Source: Myxococcales bacterium (GTDB lineage Bacteria > Myxococcota_A > Bradymonadia > UBA4248). From it: a DNA stretch of 30,859 bases. Both the position numbers and the translations under genes were made by a program. A model generated the notes under the pieces. The model had not been told where the DNA came from. It was given only the letters and a program-made list of their open reading frames with translations, and searched no databases. How positions within the stretch are numbered: position 1 is the stretch's first letter; each line of letters starts with the position of its first letter. Shown here one piece after another: positions 8,296-16,002 of the stretch. The DNA is taken from the NCBI GenBank assembly GCA_004554395.1, contig SFMP01000098.1, positions 1-30,859 of the forward strand, written 5' to 3'.

Positions 8296-10053
8296 ATGAA
8301 AAAGTCGTTATTTATCGCATTGTGCATGTGCGCAGCAGGGTTTGTTGGGTGTAGTTGGGATAGCGTCGGCGTCGAAATCGGCGGCGCATGTACCGATAAT
8401 GCCGACTGCAGAAGTGACCTTTGCGTCGATAATATTTGCGTCGGCAAGGATAAAGAAAACGGTCATTCGTGCATCGTCGATGAAGAATGCAAGAGTGGTT
8501 ATTGCGATTGGGAGGCTTATGTATGCGCCGATCGAGGCAATAAGCCGATCGAGAGTAGCTGCTCGAATCACTCCGATTGCGCGAGCGGTTATTGCGACAA
8601 TGCAAAGCATCAATGTGCCAACAAACCAGCCGTTGCGAATACAAAAGAAAATGGCGCGAGTTGTACGAGTAGTCGAGAGTGCAAGAGCAATCTTTGCGAT
8701 ACGACGACGAAAAAATGCGCAGCTGCACCGACAGTAGACGAAAAGAAACAAAACGGCGAAAAGTGTTCGAGAAGCTTGGAATGTAAGAGCGGTTATTGCG
8801 ATGGAAAAACATTCGTCTGTGCCGATAAGGCGTCGAATCATGGCAATATCGGCAATGGCGGAACTTGCCAGAAGAGCGAAGAATGCGCGAGCGGCTATTG
8901 CGACTCTTCGAAGAAGTGTGCGGCGAAGCCGTCGGGCGGCGGTAGTATCGCCGATGGCGGAACTTGCCAGAAGAGCGAAGAATGCGCGAGCGGCTATTGC
9001 GACTCTTCGAAAAAGTGTGCTGCAAAGCCGTCGAGCGGCGGTAGTGTCGCCGATGGCGGAAATTGCGAAAAGAACGGAGACTGCAAGAGCGGTTATTGCA
9101 ATTCGTCGAAAAAGTGTGCGATGAAGCCGTCGGGCGGCGGTAGTATCGCCGATGGCGGAAATTGCGAAAAGAGCGAAGACTGCAAGAGCGGTTATTGCAA
9201 TTCGTCGAAAAAGTGTGCGGCGAAGCCGTCGGGCGGCGGTAGTATCGCCGATGGCGGAAATTGCGAAAAGAACGGAGACTGCAAGAGCGGTTATTGCAAT
9301 TCGTCGAAAAAGTGTGCGACGAAGCCGTCGAGTAGTGGCAATTTGAAAGAAGGTGCCCAATGCAAATATAACGACGATTGTGCGAGCGGTTATTGTAAAG
9401 CTGGAAAATGCACGGGCGATTGCGAATTGACGGGATGCGATTCATTTGAACGCGTATGCCGCGATGGTAGATGTATACCGCGCAATATACAAGGTAGTGA
9501 ATGTCATTTGACTAACTACGGCAGTACGTGTCAAGATGGCAAGTTCTGTTGCAATGGCCTTTGCGTATCGAATCGATGTGAACCGGGCATAATGTGTGCG
9601 AATAATGGAATGTGTAATAGTGGTCAATGCGTTTCTAGTGGTAACACGAGAACATGCACGTGTCAGACGACGGCGGAGTGTGGCAACGGGTATTATTGTG
9701 CCAAATATCTTACGACTGCAATTGGTAATAATTTGTGTATGGAAGTCCAGCAGTTAAATGCAAAGTGCGAATTGAATGAAGAATGTAAATCTGGTGCATG
9801 TGAATATGCGCTAGAGTACGATAGCGCAGGCAGACCGTCTTTGAACACGAGGGGAGGAAAGGTATGCGTCGTTCCTCGCGATAAAGGCGATATTTGTTAT
9901 AATGATGACGCCTGCAAGGGCACATTGTCGTGTGTTAATTTGAATAAACAAGAAGTAAACAAAGTGTGCGGTGAGAAGTACAATAAAGGTGAATGGTGTA
10001 TGAGCTATAGAGATTGTAAGAGCAATATTTGCAAAGATAGTAAGTGTGAATAG
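8296..10053 (+). CDS. modular cysteine-rich repeat lipoprotein
   Basis: A 585-residue lipoprotein paralogous to the preceding gene. The signal MKKSLFIALCMCAAGFVGC has its lipobox cysteine at 19, and the upstream context GGGAGTAGGGCA matches its neighbour. The body is about 14 cysteine modules, mostly C-x5-C-x4-C-x5-C with a (K/A)SGYC core, separated by Gly/Ser/Pro/Lys linkers. Modules 6-10 are nearly identical and correspond to five 99-bp DNA repeats at 8861-9355. The last third (from about residue 360) is more divergent and has other cysteine spacings. Each module is probably a small disulphide-bonded knot, so the protein would form a long surface stalk or binding array. Ligand unknown. Repeat number could vary between strains by recombination. 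A longer ORF from 8170 overlaps the previous gene and is not favoured. Confidence 0.85.
   Translation: MKKSLFIALCMCAAGFVGCSWDSVGVEIGGACTDNADCRSDLCVDNICVGKDKENGHSCIVDEECKSGYCDWEAYVCADRGNKPIESSCSNHSDCASGYCDNAKHQCANKPAVANTKENGASCTSSRECKSNLCDTTTKKCAAAPTVDEKKQNGEKCSRSLECKSGYCDGKTFVCADKASNHGNIGNGGTCQKSEECASGYCDSSKKCAAKPSGGGSIADGGTCQKSEECASGYCDSSKKCAAKPSSGGSVADGGNCEKNGDCKSGYCNSSKKCAMKPSGGGSIADGGNCEKSEDCKSGYCNSSKKCAAKPSGGGSIADGGNCEKNGDCKSGYCNSSKKCATKPSSSGNLKEGAQCKYNDDCASGYCKAGKCTGDCELTGCDSFERVCRDGRCIPRNIQGSECHLTNYGSTCQDGKFCCNGLCVSNRCEPGIMCANNGMCNSGQCVSSGNTRTCTCQTTAECGNGYYCAKYLTTAIGNNLCMEVQQLNAKCELNEECKSGACEYALEYDSAGRPSLNTRGGKVCVVPRDKGDICYNDDACKGTLSCVNLNKQEVNKVCGEKYNKGEWCMSYRDCKSNICKDSKCE
8861..9355 (+). 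repeat. five in-frame 99-bp tandem repeats
   Basis: Equivalent positions recur at 8861, 8960, 9059, 9158 and 9257, exactly 99 bp apart (33 codons, one cysteine module plus its linker). Units 1-2 share GGTCQKSEECASGYCDSS, while units 3-5 share GNCEK(N/S)(G/E)DCKSGYCNSS. This suggests two rounds of duplication. High DNA identity at synonymous positions indicates recent expansion or gene conversion. Confidence 0.92.
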
Positions 10054-10062
10054 TTGATATGG

Positions 10063-10084
10063 AAGCCCGCCCGATGGCGGGCTT
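10063..10084 (+). terminator. hairpin after cysteine-rich lipoprotein gene
   Basis: AAGCCCGCC (10063-10071) pairs perfectly with GGCGGGCTT (10076-10084) over a CGAT loop, 9 nt after the stop codon. A second, imperfect version of the same stem follows at about 10101-10125. T-runs are short, so termination may rely on the paired hairpins. Confidence 0.55.
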
Positions 10085-10207
10085 GTTGTGCTATAAATGC
10101 AAGCCCGCCCGAGGGGGCGAGCTTGTGATGCAAAATGACAATGTAGAGAGACGAGATTGTTTAGTATTAAGATAAGAAATATTAAATCTAGGTATTCTGT
10201 TTTTGAA

Positions 10208-10642
10208 ATGGCTTTTGATAAAGCCAAATTTCAAGACAAAGTCACCGATAGAATACAACAAATTGCACAGAATTGGTGTTTGTGCATGTACTGTCATTTA
10301 TATGCCCCAGATACTCGGACATATCATCATTGGAAAATGGAACTATTTACGCTATTGGATTATTTATGCAACCTAAATATAAAAGACAAGAAGAGCAAGA
10401 CAAAGTATTCCTATGTAGCCTTTACAAGACAAGCAGATTATGACGACGAAAGCGTTGTTTTTAATGCTTGTAGAAACAAATTTATCATAGAAAAAGAGAT
10501 CGATATACCATTGAGCAAGCAACGAGAAGTATGTAGGATGTTTTCTGATTCATTGAAGGAAATTTCAATGTGTATTGGAGGTGAAATCGATGTGCTTGAT
10601 TATATTGATAAAACATTCCCCGAAGTAAAATTACAACGATGA
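10208..10642 (+). CDS. hypothetical protein, AT-rich orphan
   Basis: A 144-residue protein with no signal peptide or membrane segment. I do not recognise the family. The N-terminal half is rich in aromatic residues and cysteines (NWCLCMYCHLYAP, then HHWKMELFTLLDYL), and the C-terminal half is charged and helical. Composition is unlike its neighbours: two sampled 60-bp lines are 27% and 30% GC against about 48% in the next gene, and codons are strongly A/T-ending. This suggests horizontal acquisition. Start is uncertain: ATG 10208 lacks a clear ribosome binding site, and a TTG at 10157 is open in frame with a weak AGAG upstream. It stands alone between hairpins, with its own terminator candidate. 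Confidence 0.65.
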   Translation: MAFDKAKFQDKVTDRIQQIAQNWCLCMYCHLYAPDTRTYHHWKMELFTLLDYLCNLNIKDKKSKTKYSYVAFTRQADYDDESVVFNACRNKFIIEKEIDIPLSKQREVCRMFSDSLKEISMCIGGEIDVLDYIDKTFPEVKLQR

Positions 10643-10649
10643 CATATTG

Positions 10650-10694
10650 AAAAGCAAAATCATTTTTGGCAGAGTGTGGGCTTTGCTTTTTGTT
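10650..10694 (+). terminator. intrinsic terminator candidate
   Basis: AAAAGCAAA at 10650-10658 pairs with TTTGCTTTT at 10682-10690 and runs into further Ts (TTTTTGTTT). The loop is long (about 23 nt). It begins 8 nt after the AT-rich gene's stop. Confidence 0.5.
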
Positions 10695-10762
10695 TGCGGC
10701 CGTGTTAAAAGCCCCCTCACGGGCTATTGTATAGTTCGGGTTTGAGTTGAAGGGAAGATGGC

Positions 10763-12526
10763 ATGAAGCGATGGAATTTGGTGACGGTGGCCGCGGTGGC
10801 GGTTCTTGCAGCGGGATGTGGAACAAAGGCGCCGGTTGAATCGGCAGTGGAGTCGACGGTGACGACGTATCCGAATGTGAAGCTCGTTCAGTGGAGCGAT
10901 TTCCATTCGAGTATTTATGAGGCCGATAAGGGCGGTTTTGCGCTCGGTGGATTGCCTGTATTTATGGCGGCTGTCGAGGCTGTACGGGGCGATGGATTGT
11001 CGATCGTCGTCGATGGCGGCGATATGTTTCAGGGTGCGATGCCGTTTAACGATGCCAAAGGGCTCGGAATGATCGAAGTGATGAATGCGCTCAAAATCGA
11101 CGTGGCATCGCTCGGCAATCACGAATTCGACTATGGCCCGGGCACGCGATACCCCGATATTGCTCGCGGTGCGCTTTACGAAGCGCTAGAACGGAGCCAG
11201 TTTCCGTGGGTGACGGCAAACGTCGAGAAGACCGCCGATAATGATGAACACTGGCCGCCAAAAAACATGTCGCCTTATGTCATCTTTAACAAAGGCCCGT
11301 ATCGCGTCGCCGTCGTCGGTTTGTTGGCGACAGAGACGCCGATAGCGACGAAAGCCGCGAACGTCGAAGGATTGACGTTCGCGTCGCCTGCCGAGACATT
11401 GCGCAAGATCGTGCCCGAAATCGTCGAACAAAAGCCCGACTTCGTCATCGTCAATGCGCATATTACGGGATTGCCCGTGCCTTTGCCCGAACGCGGCGAA
11501 ACGGTTATCAATGCGACTTTTGATGGCGAAGTCGGCGAAATTTTGGCATTGCCCGACGACATTCTCTCGCATATCGACGTCATATTAACGGGGCACTCGC
11601 ACAAGAGCTTTATTGCGTATCAGGGCGATTTGACGGTCGTTCAGACGCTGTCGGCCGGGCAAGAGTTGACCGAAATGACGCTATATGGCGATGCAAATGG
11701 GCTACATATCGATCGAGAATCGGTGAAAAAGCACTATTTGAGCCATGCGCCGATCGATGCGGCATGTGGCGAGAAGCCCGCTGAGCTGACGAAGATGAAA
11801 GTGGGCGATTTGGAGATTACGCCGTCGGCGCTTGGGCGTGAAATCGTCGAAAAATATGAACAACAAATGAGCGAAGATCGCTGCGAAGTGATGGGATGCA
11901 CGACCGAAGAAATCATGCGTTCTTATACGGGTGAATGCGCCTTGGGCGATATGGTCACCGATGCCATGCGTGCCTATTATCCAGAGGCAGAAATCGCCGT
12001 TCAGAATGCAGGGGGATTGCGCATTGAGTTGCCAAAGGGCAATATATATCGCGAAACCCTCAATTCGCTCATGCCATTCGACAATTATGCCTATTTTATC
12101 GAAATCCCAGGGGCGGATTTGGTTCGCATACTCAAAGTGAGCTCTTCGCTCGAACACGGTGCCATGCAAGTTTCGGGGATGACGTATACGATCGAAAACG
12201 ATTGCAAGAATCCCGAAGATCTCACGCAAGATGGCAAAATCGATGCTTGGGAAAACAACTGCTTGTGCGCCGATATCCGCGTCGATGGAAAACCACTGGA
12301 ACCTGAACGCATGTATAAAGTCGTCATCAGCGATTTCTTATTCAAAGGTGGCGATGCGCTAGGGGGCATGTTCGATCGCGCAAAGGTCATCGATAAAGGC
12401 CCCGTGATCAAAAAGACGATTTATGACTACGTCAAGGCGCAAAAGGCGTGTTTTTCGCGCGATAGCCTCGTTTCGAAAGACGCTCCGCGCATCATCAATG
12501 GGCAATGTGGTGGAAAGTACTACTGA
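10763..12526 (+). CDS. 5'-nucleotidase / UshA-family lipoprotein
   Basis: A two-domain 5'-nucleotidase family enzyme of 587 residues, anchored as a lipoprotein (VLAAGC, Cys19), so periplasmic or surface. All metallophosphoesterase ligands expected from E. coli UshA are present: D46 and H48 (SDFH), D87 (GGDMFQG), N119-H120 (GNHEFDYG), H233 (NAHITG), H278 and H280 (GHSH). The C-terminal substrate domain shows QNAGGLR (414-420) and FLFKGGDALGG (525-535). Family activity is removal of phosphate from nucleotides, UDP-sugars or related phosphoesters; the actual substrate is not determinable. An insert at about 478-505 has cysteines at 481, 500 and 502 and a DLTQDGKIDAWE segment resembling an EF-hand/dockerin calcium loop. 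AAGGGAAG precedes the ATG at good spacing. Monocistronic by context. Confidence 0.9.
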   Translation: MKRWNLVTVAAVAVLAAGCGTKAPVESAVESTVTTYPNVKLVQWSDFHSSIYEADKGGFALGGLPVFMAAVEAVRGDGLSIVVDGGDMFQGAMPFNDAKGLGMIEVMNALKIDVASLGNHEFDYGPGTRYPDIARGALYEALERSQFPWVTANVEKTADNDEHWPPKNMSPYVIFNKGPYRVAVVGLLATETPIATKAANVEGLTFASPAETLRKIVPEIVEQKPDFVIVNAHITGLPVPLPERGETVINATFDGEVGEILALPDDILSHIDVILTGHSHKSFIAYQGDLTVVQTLSAGQELTEMTLYGDANGLHIDRESVKKHYLSHAPIDAACGEKPAELTKMKVGDLEITPSALGREIVEKYEQQMSEDRCEVMGCTTEEIMRSYTGECALGDMVTDAMRAYYPEAEIAVQNAGGLRIELPKGNIYRETLNSLMPFDNYAYFIEIPGADLVRILKVSSSLEHGAMQVSGMTYTIENDCKNPEDLTQDGKIDAWENNCLCADIRVDGKPLEPERMYKVVISDFLFKGGDALGGMFDRAKVIDKGPVIKKTIYDYVKAQKACFSRDSLVSKDAPRIINGQCGGKYY

Positions 12527-12539
12527 TAAAAGCGATCGA

Positions 12540-12556
12540 TTGGCGCGAAATGTGCT
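12540..12556 (+). promoter_or_regulatory. possible sigma-54 promoter
   Basis: TTGGCGCG-AAAT-GTGCT fits the extended consensus TTGGCACG-N4-TTGCW with two mismatches and the correct GG (12542) to GC (12554) spacing. It points toward the TPR/PEGA gene at 12701. Weaker than the site at 7694; a chance match is possible. Confidence 0.35.
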
Positions 12557-12584
12557 AATCAAAGTGCGTGGCGCATTGAGGTGC

Positions 12585-12617
12585 GCGGCGATGCGCTGCA
12601 TCACAGCGCATCGCCGC
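12585..12617 (+). other. 14-bp perfect hairpin upstream of TPR/PEGA gene
   Basis: GCGGCGATGCGCTG (12585-12598) pairs without mismatch with CAGCGCATCGCCGC (12604-12617) over a CATCA loop. No T-run follows. It could be the 3' end signal of the nucleotidase gene or a 5' leader structure of the next gene. A second smaller inverted repeat, GGCGTTG/CAACGCC, lies at 12654-12676. Confidence 0.7.
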
Positions 12618-12700
12618 ACGATCGGTGTCATGGATTTGTAGATTGACAGCTTGGGCGTTGTAGGATTTGCAACGCCTTTGGCGTATGAGAGTTAAAAGAT

Positions 12701-13744
12701 ATGCGAAAATCGACGATAAGCATTGGGTTGGCGCTTGGACTTTTGTTGAGTGGGGCAGAGGCATTTGCACAAAACTCGGCACAAGAGGAGCAGTTTTCGA
12801 AGTTGATGATGGACGGCGTCATGGCTTATAGACAGGGGGCGCAAGATTCATCGAAATACGAAGAGGCGATAAAAGCGTTCGAACAGGCGTATGAAATTCA
12901 GAAAAATCCCGATATTTTGTATAATATTGGGCGATGTTATCACATGTTGAACAAATGCTCCAATGCGCTCGAAAAGTATCGGGAATATGCATTGCTTTCG
13001 CCCGAAAATGCGAAATCGGTGAAGACTTATATCGACGAACTCGATGCACAATGCGGTGTCGTGACGGGCGAGGTGATGTTGACATGCGTGCCCGAATCGG
13101 CTACGCTCCTCATCGATGGCGTCGCACAAACGGCTTGTAGCGGTTCGCATAGCGTCGATACGGGCACGCATAAGTTGTCGTTCTTAGCCGACGGCTACCT
13201 CGCCGAAACCCGCGAAATCACGCTTTCGCGCGATAAGTCTAAAGTATCGCTCACCGTAGGATTGCAACGTGCTCCGCTACAAGAGCAGGTGAATCCGACC
13301 GACGACGCCCCTCAAAAGTCGCCCAATTCGCCTTTCGTGCCCAATGCGCAAGCCCAACAGCCGATGGCCAATCAGGCCGTCGCGAGCACTGCTCTCGAAA
13401 CGAAGCCATCGATCATGTTTTGGGGCGCCGTTGGCGCAAGTGGTGCAGGCGTCGTATTGATGATAACGGGCGGGAGCTTGATCGGATCTGGATATCGCAA
13501 TAACGTTTCGTTTAACGGCGCCAAACGCGATTATCTCTATCAACGCAACAGCGGGCGCGTCGTCGGCGGTGGCGTTTTGTTGGGATTGGGGGCGGCCGTT
13601 GCGCTCTCGGGTATCGGGCTATTCGTCGCCGATATGTACCTCAACAGGCTTTCGACCGACGATTCGACGGCGCAAGTCTCCGTCGTTCCGTCGATAGGGT
13701 TTTCGGGCAATGGGGCAGCCGCTAGCGTGACGATGACGTTTTAA
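12701..13744 (+). CDS. exported TPR and PEGA-domain membrane protein
   Basis: A 347-residue protein with a cleavable signal peptide (…GAEAFAQ, cut after AFA). Residues about 28-115 form TPR-like helices (KYEEAIKAFEQAYEIQ, DILYNIGRCYHMLNKCSNAL). Residues about 120-190 form a PEGA-like beta domain (GEVMLTCVPESATLLIDG). A Pro/Gln-rich linker follows, then two hydrophobic segments (about 236-262 and 287-312) separated by a polar loop, probably transmembrane or glycine-rich membrane hairpins. This architecture is common in Myxococcota-type genomes and generally unassigned; a role in envelope assembly is inferred. GAGAG precedes ATG 12701. It heads a run of co-directional exported proteins. Confidence 0.82.
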   Translation: MRKSTISIGLALGLLLSGAEAFAQNSAQEEQFSKLMMDGVMAYRQGAQDSSKYEEAIKAFEQAYEIQKNPDILYNIGRCYHMLNKCSNALEKYREYALLSPENAKSVKTYIDELDAQCGVVTGEVMLTCVPESATLLIDGVAQTACSGSHSVDTGTHKLSFLADGYLAETREITLSRDKSKVSLTVGLQRAPLQEQVNPTDDAPQKSPNSPFVPNAQAQQPMANQAVASTALETKPSIMFWGAVGASGAGVVLMITGGSLIGSGYRNNVSFNGAKRDYLYQRNSGRVVGGGVLLGLGAAVALSGIGLFVADMYLNRLSTDDSTAQVSVVPSIGFSGNGAAASVTMTF

Positions 13745-13779
13745 TATCTTAATATCGAATGCAAAAAACTATAGCATAG

Positions 13780-13815
13780 AAGGCGCAATATCGGCGATAG
13801 TCGACGATGCGCCTT
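13780..13815 (+). terminator. hairpin after TPR/PEGA gene
   Basis: AAGGCGCA (13780-13787) pairs perfectly with TGCGCCTT (13808-13815) over a 20-nt loop, 36 nt downstream of the stop. The lack of a T-run weakens the terminator reading. Confidence 0.4.
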
Positions 13816-13881
13816 GTGTACATTTTGCGCCAAGCGATTTGTATGTTGGGCAAGTGATTTCGATTGGTGTGATAGATATAG

Positions 13882-14598
13882 ATGGGTTTGCTGAAGAATA
13901 TGAATATCGAAAAGATGGCGTTGCAAGCGATCGGTTGGATGAGCGGCATTGGACTAGGACTGGGGGCATGTTTATCGGCACAAGCTCAGGAAATCGCCAT
14001 GCCCGATACTTTGCCCGATTTTGTGGCAAATGGAAAAGATACAAACACCCGCACGGATGCGGTCGAAGAACGCACGCGCCTTGACGCCGACACGGTGCGC
14101 AATGCGAAAACCGAGATAAAGATCAATCAGCCCTATAACTCGCAGAATCTCGGCCAACTCCTCTTGCCGTTTATGTGGGAAGTGAGCGAAGATAGCGCAC
14201 AGAAGCGGATCATCGCCACCGAAGTTCGCACGCATGCACCAGCTGTTTTGACGATCGATTTGATCGATAATGTCCCTGGCGACGTGAGCGGGGAATCGTA
14301 TGCACAAGCCATTATCGGGTCGATTGCCGAATCGCTGTCGATTACCGATGCAACGCAATACGAAATTGCGCACGAAGAAAGAGCTTTGCCGTGTGAAAAA
14401 AAGAAAAAATGCCCGAAAATGTCGATTTATCGAAGTACTTTAGCCGGCAATGAAGAAGGCGTTGCGCGACAATGTGCGATCGATATCGTTCCCAATGGGC
14501 CATTGATATTGGTTTTGACGCTATGCGCGGCGCAAGCGGTCAGCTACGAACCTGGGCTAGCCGAAGTCGTCGACGCCGTCTTCGGGGGAATGCAGTAG
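13882..14598 (+). CDS. exported hypothetical protein
   Basis: A 238-residue protein whose N-terminus contains a signal peptide ending SAQAQE, so it is probably periplasmic. I do not recognise the family. The mature part is mixed alpha/beta with one charged KKKKC patch (about residues 170-180) and a hydrophobic segment near the C-terminus (GPLILVLTLCAAQAV). Start is uncertain: ATGs at 13882, 13900 and 13915 are all in frame and none has a strong ribosome binding site. The region just downstream forms a hairpin before the next gene, which encodes another exported protein. Confidence 0.75.
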   Translation: MGLLKNMNIEKMALQAIGWMSGIGLGLGACLSAQAQEIAMPDTLPDFVANGKDTNTRTDAVEERTRLDADTVRNAKTEIKINQPYNSQNLGQLLLPFMWEVSEDSAQKRIIATEVRTHAPAVLTIDLIDNVPGDVSGESYAQAIIGSIAESLSITDATQYEIAHEERALPCEKKKKCPKMSIYRSTLAGNEEGVARQCAIDIVPNGPLILVLTLCAAQAVSYEPGLAEVVDAVFGGMQ

Positions 14599-14617
14599 TT
14601 TGGGCTTCGAGCCCAAA
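14599..14617 (+). other. perfect hairpin directly after stop codon
   Basis: TTTGGGCT (14599-14606) pairs with AGCCCAAA (14610-14617) over TCG, starting at the base after the TAG. A stable UUCG-like loop and A/T flanks suggest a 3' end or transcript-processing signal, but no T-run follows. Confidence 0.5.
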
Positions 14618-14651
14618 GTGCTAGAGATGATCGACGATGTAGGAGATGATC

Positions 14652-15953
14652 ATGAATATCAAAGAGCATCTGCTTTTTTATATCTTTGCGATAGGCATTG
14701 CCATTTCGTCGTCGGGATGCCTTGCACAAAAAACAGATAATGCCGAAAAATCTGGAGATTCTTCGATTGAATCGCAGAATATCGATAATAATATTTGGAA
14801 AGAAGTCAAAGGACGAGAAGTTTCTTTTGTGCGCATGCACCCTAGAGCGGCGCAAAAGAACAGTTATTTGACGTGGCAATTGTTCAAACATGCGACCGAT
14901 GGAAGCGAACAATGGCGCGTCGATGGGAAAGCGCTTTCGCCCGAGGGCGTTGCCGATTTAACGGCATTGCTCGACGAAGTCGCAAAAGTCGAAGCGCCAT
15001 CGAATGGGATATATGGCTGTCGCGAAACCGAATTGATGCCCCAGTATCGCTTGTCGTTCGAGCGCGACGGGCATGCGTATCGCGTCGTATCGGTGTCGAA
15101 TTGCGCCAATGGCGCACCGTTTAACGTCATCGTCGATGGCGCTTATCGAATCGATTTGGCTGGCGCCATTGGCGCGAAGCTCGAAAAAGCCCTAAAAACA
15201 GCGGGTTTGGCTCTCGAAGTCGGTGGAACTCCGGGCATGATAACGCTCGACGCGCCGACGACTTTGGCAGGCTATGAAGCCCAGGCACAAGCGTCGCCCA
15301 TCGAATCGTTCGATAAAGTGGCGCGTAGCGACGCCGAATTCTCTTCGTTCTACGACAAAATCACCGAACTCTTCGACGCTCCCCCCGAAAAACAACTCGC
15401 CTGTAATCAGGCAAAGAGCGCAGATTGCTCGATACTCGATGCGCGATACGTGTTTAAGTCGGCAAAGATGCGGTATCCGATTCGCATGAATATGGAAGCT
15501 GGTGAGATCGATTTGGAATTCCCGTTGCCAAGTGCCGACGATATTGCTTCGCTTCGGACGTTTATCGAAGCGCCGTTATTTGAACAATATGCGGCAACGG
15601 GCGATGGCGTCGTATCGGTATTATATCAGAACGTGCCGCAATGCTCGTTTGTACGCGATTTGGCGCCGTTTATGGATCGGCAAGGCGATGTATCGTGTGC
15701 GCAATGGATATTGGGCGGAAAACCGCGCCCGAGTGCGATTTATTACGTCGGGCTTTCGACGCTATGGATTGCGCCGGCAAATTCGGAGAGCTTTTTATCG
15801 GTCGTATGCAAATGGAAACACCTGCCCAAGCAAGCCAAATCGATCGCTTGTGCGCAGCCCGTTTTGCCCGAATCTTTGAACGTCTTTTGGCGCGGCGATG
15901 GATCGGTCTATGGATTCGAGACGCGCGACGGAAAGACGAAGTTGCTCAAGTAA
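14652..15953 (+). CDS. hypothetical lipoprotein
   Basis: A 433-residue predicted lipoprotein. The N-terminus MNIKEHLLFYIFAIG… ends in ISSSGC with the modified cysteine at 23. The ATG at 14652 is chosen because AGGAG (14641-14645) is 6 nt upstream; another ATG at 14646 would touch that site. No enzyme motif is visible. The body has several cysteines (YGCRETE, SNCANGA, QCSFVRD, SCAQWILGG) that may form disulphides, consistent with a periplasmic or surface protein. It is followed at 49 nt by another lipoprotein candidate and then a Ser/Thr kinase, so the three may be one transcript. Confidence 0.8.
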   Translation: MNIKEHLLFYIFAIGIAISSSGCLAQKTDNAEKSGDSSIESQNIDNNIWKEVKGREVSFVRMHPRAAQKNSYLTWQLFKHATDGSEQWRVDGKALSPEGVADLTALLDEVAKVEAPSNGIYGCRETELMPQYRLSFERDGHAYRVVSVSNCANGAPFNVIVDGAYRIDLAGAIGAKLEKALKTAGLALEVGGTPGMITLDAPTTLAGYEAQAQASPIESFDKVARSDAEFSSFYDKITELFDAPPEKQLACNQAKSADCSILDARYVFKSAKMRYPIRMNMEAGEIDLEFPLPSADDIASLRTFIEAPLFEQYAATGDGVVSVLYQNVPQCSFVRDLAPFMDRQGDVSCAQWILGGKPRPSAIYYVGLSTLWIAPANSESFLSVVCKWKHLPKQAKSIACAQPVLPESLNVFWRGDGSVYGFETRDGKTKLLK

Positions 15954-16002
15954 TGGCGTGGCGGCGTTTATGGCACGATCAAATGGCGAGAAATTGGGCT
16001 CG

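Noticed and set aside
8308..9445. Long minus-strand ORFs (350 and 377 residues) opposite the cysteine-rich lipoprotein gene
   Set aside because: They exist because the 99-bp repeats lack stop codons in several frames; the translations are low-complexity repeats without start signals.
10667..10683. Sigma-54-like match before the nucleotidase gene
   Set aside because: Only the GG/GC spacing fits; the CAC and TT positions do not, and it lies within a terminator loop.
12643..12648. TTGACA as a -35 box of the TPR/PEGA gene
   Set aside because: No acceptable -10 element occurs 16-18 bp downstream.
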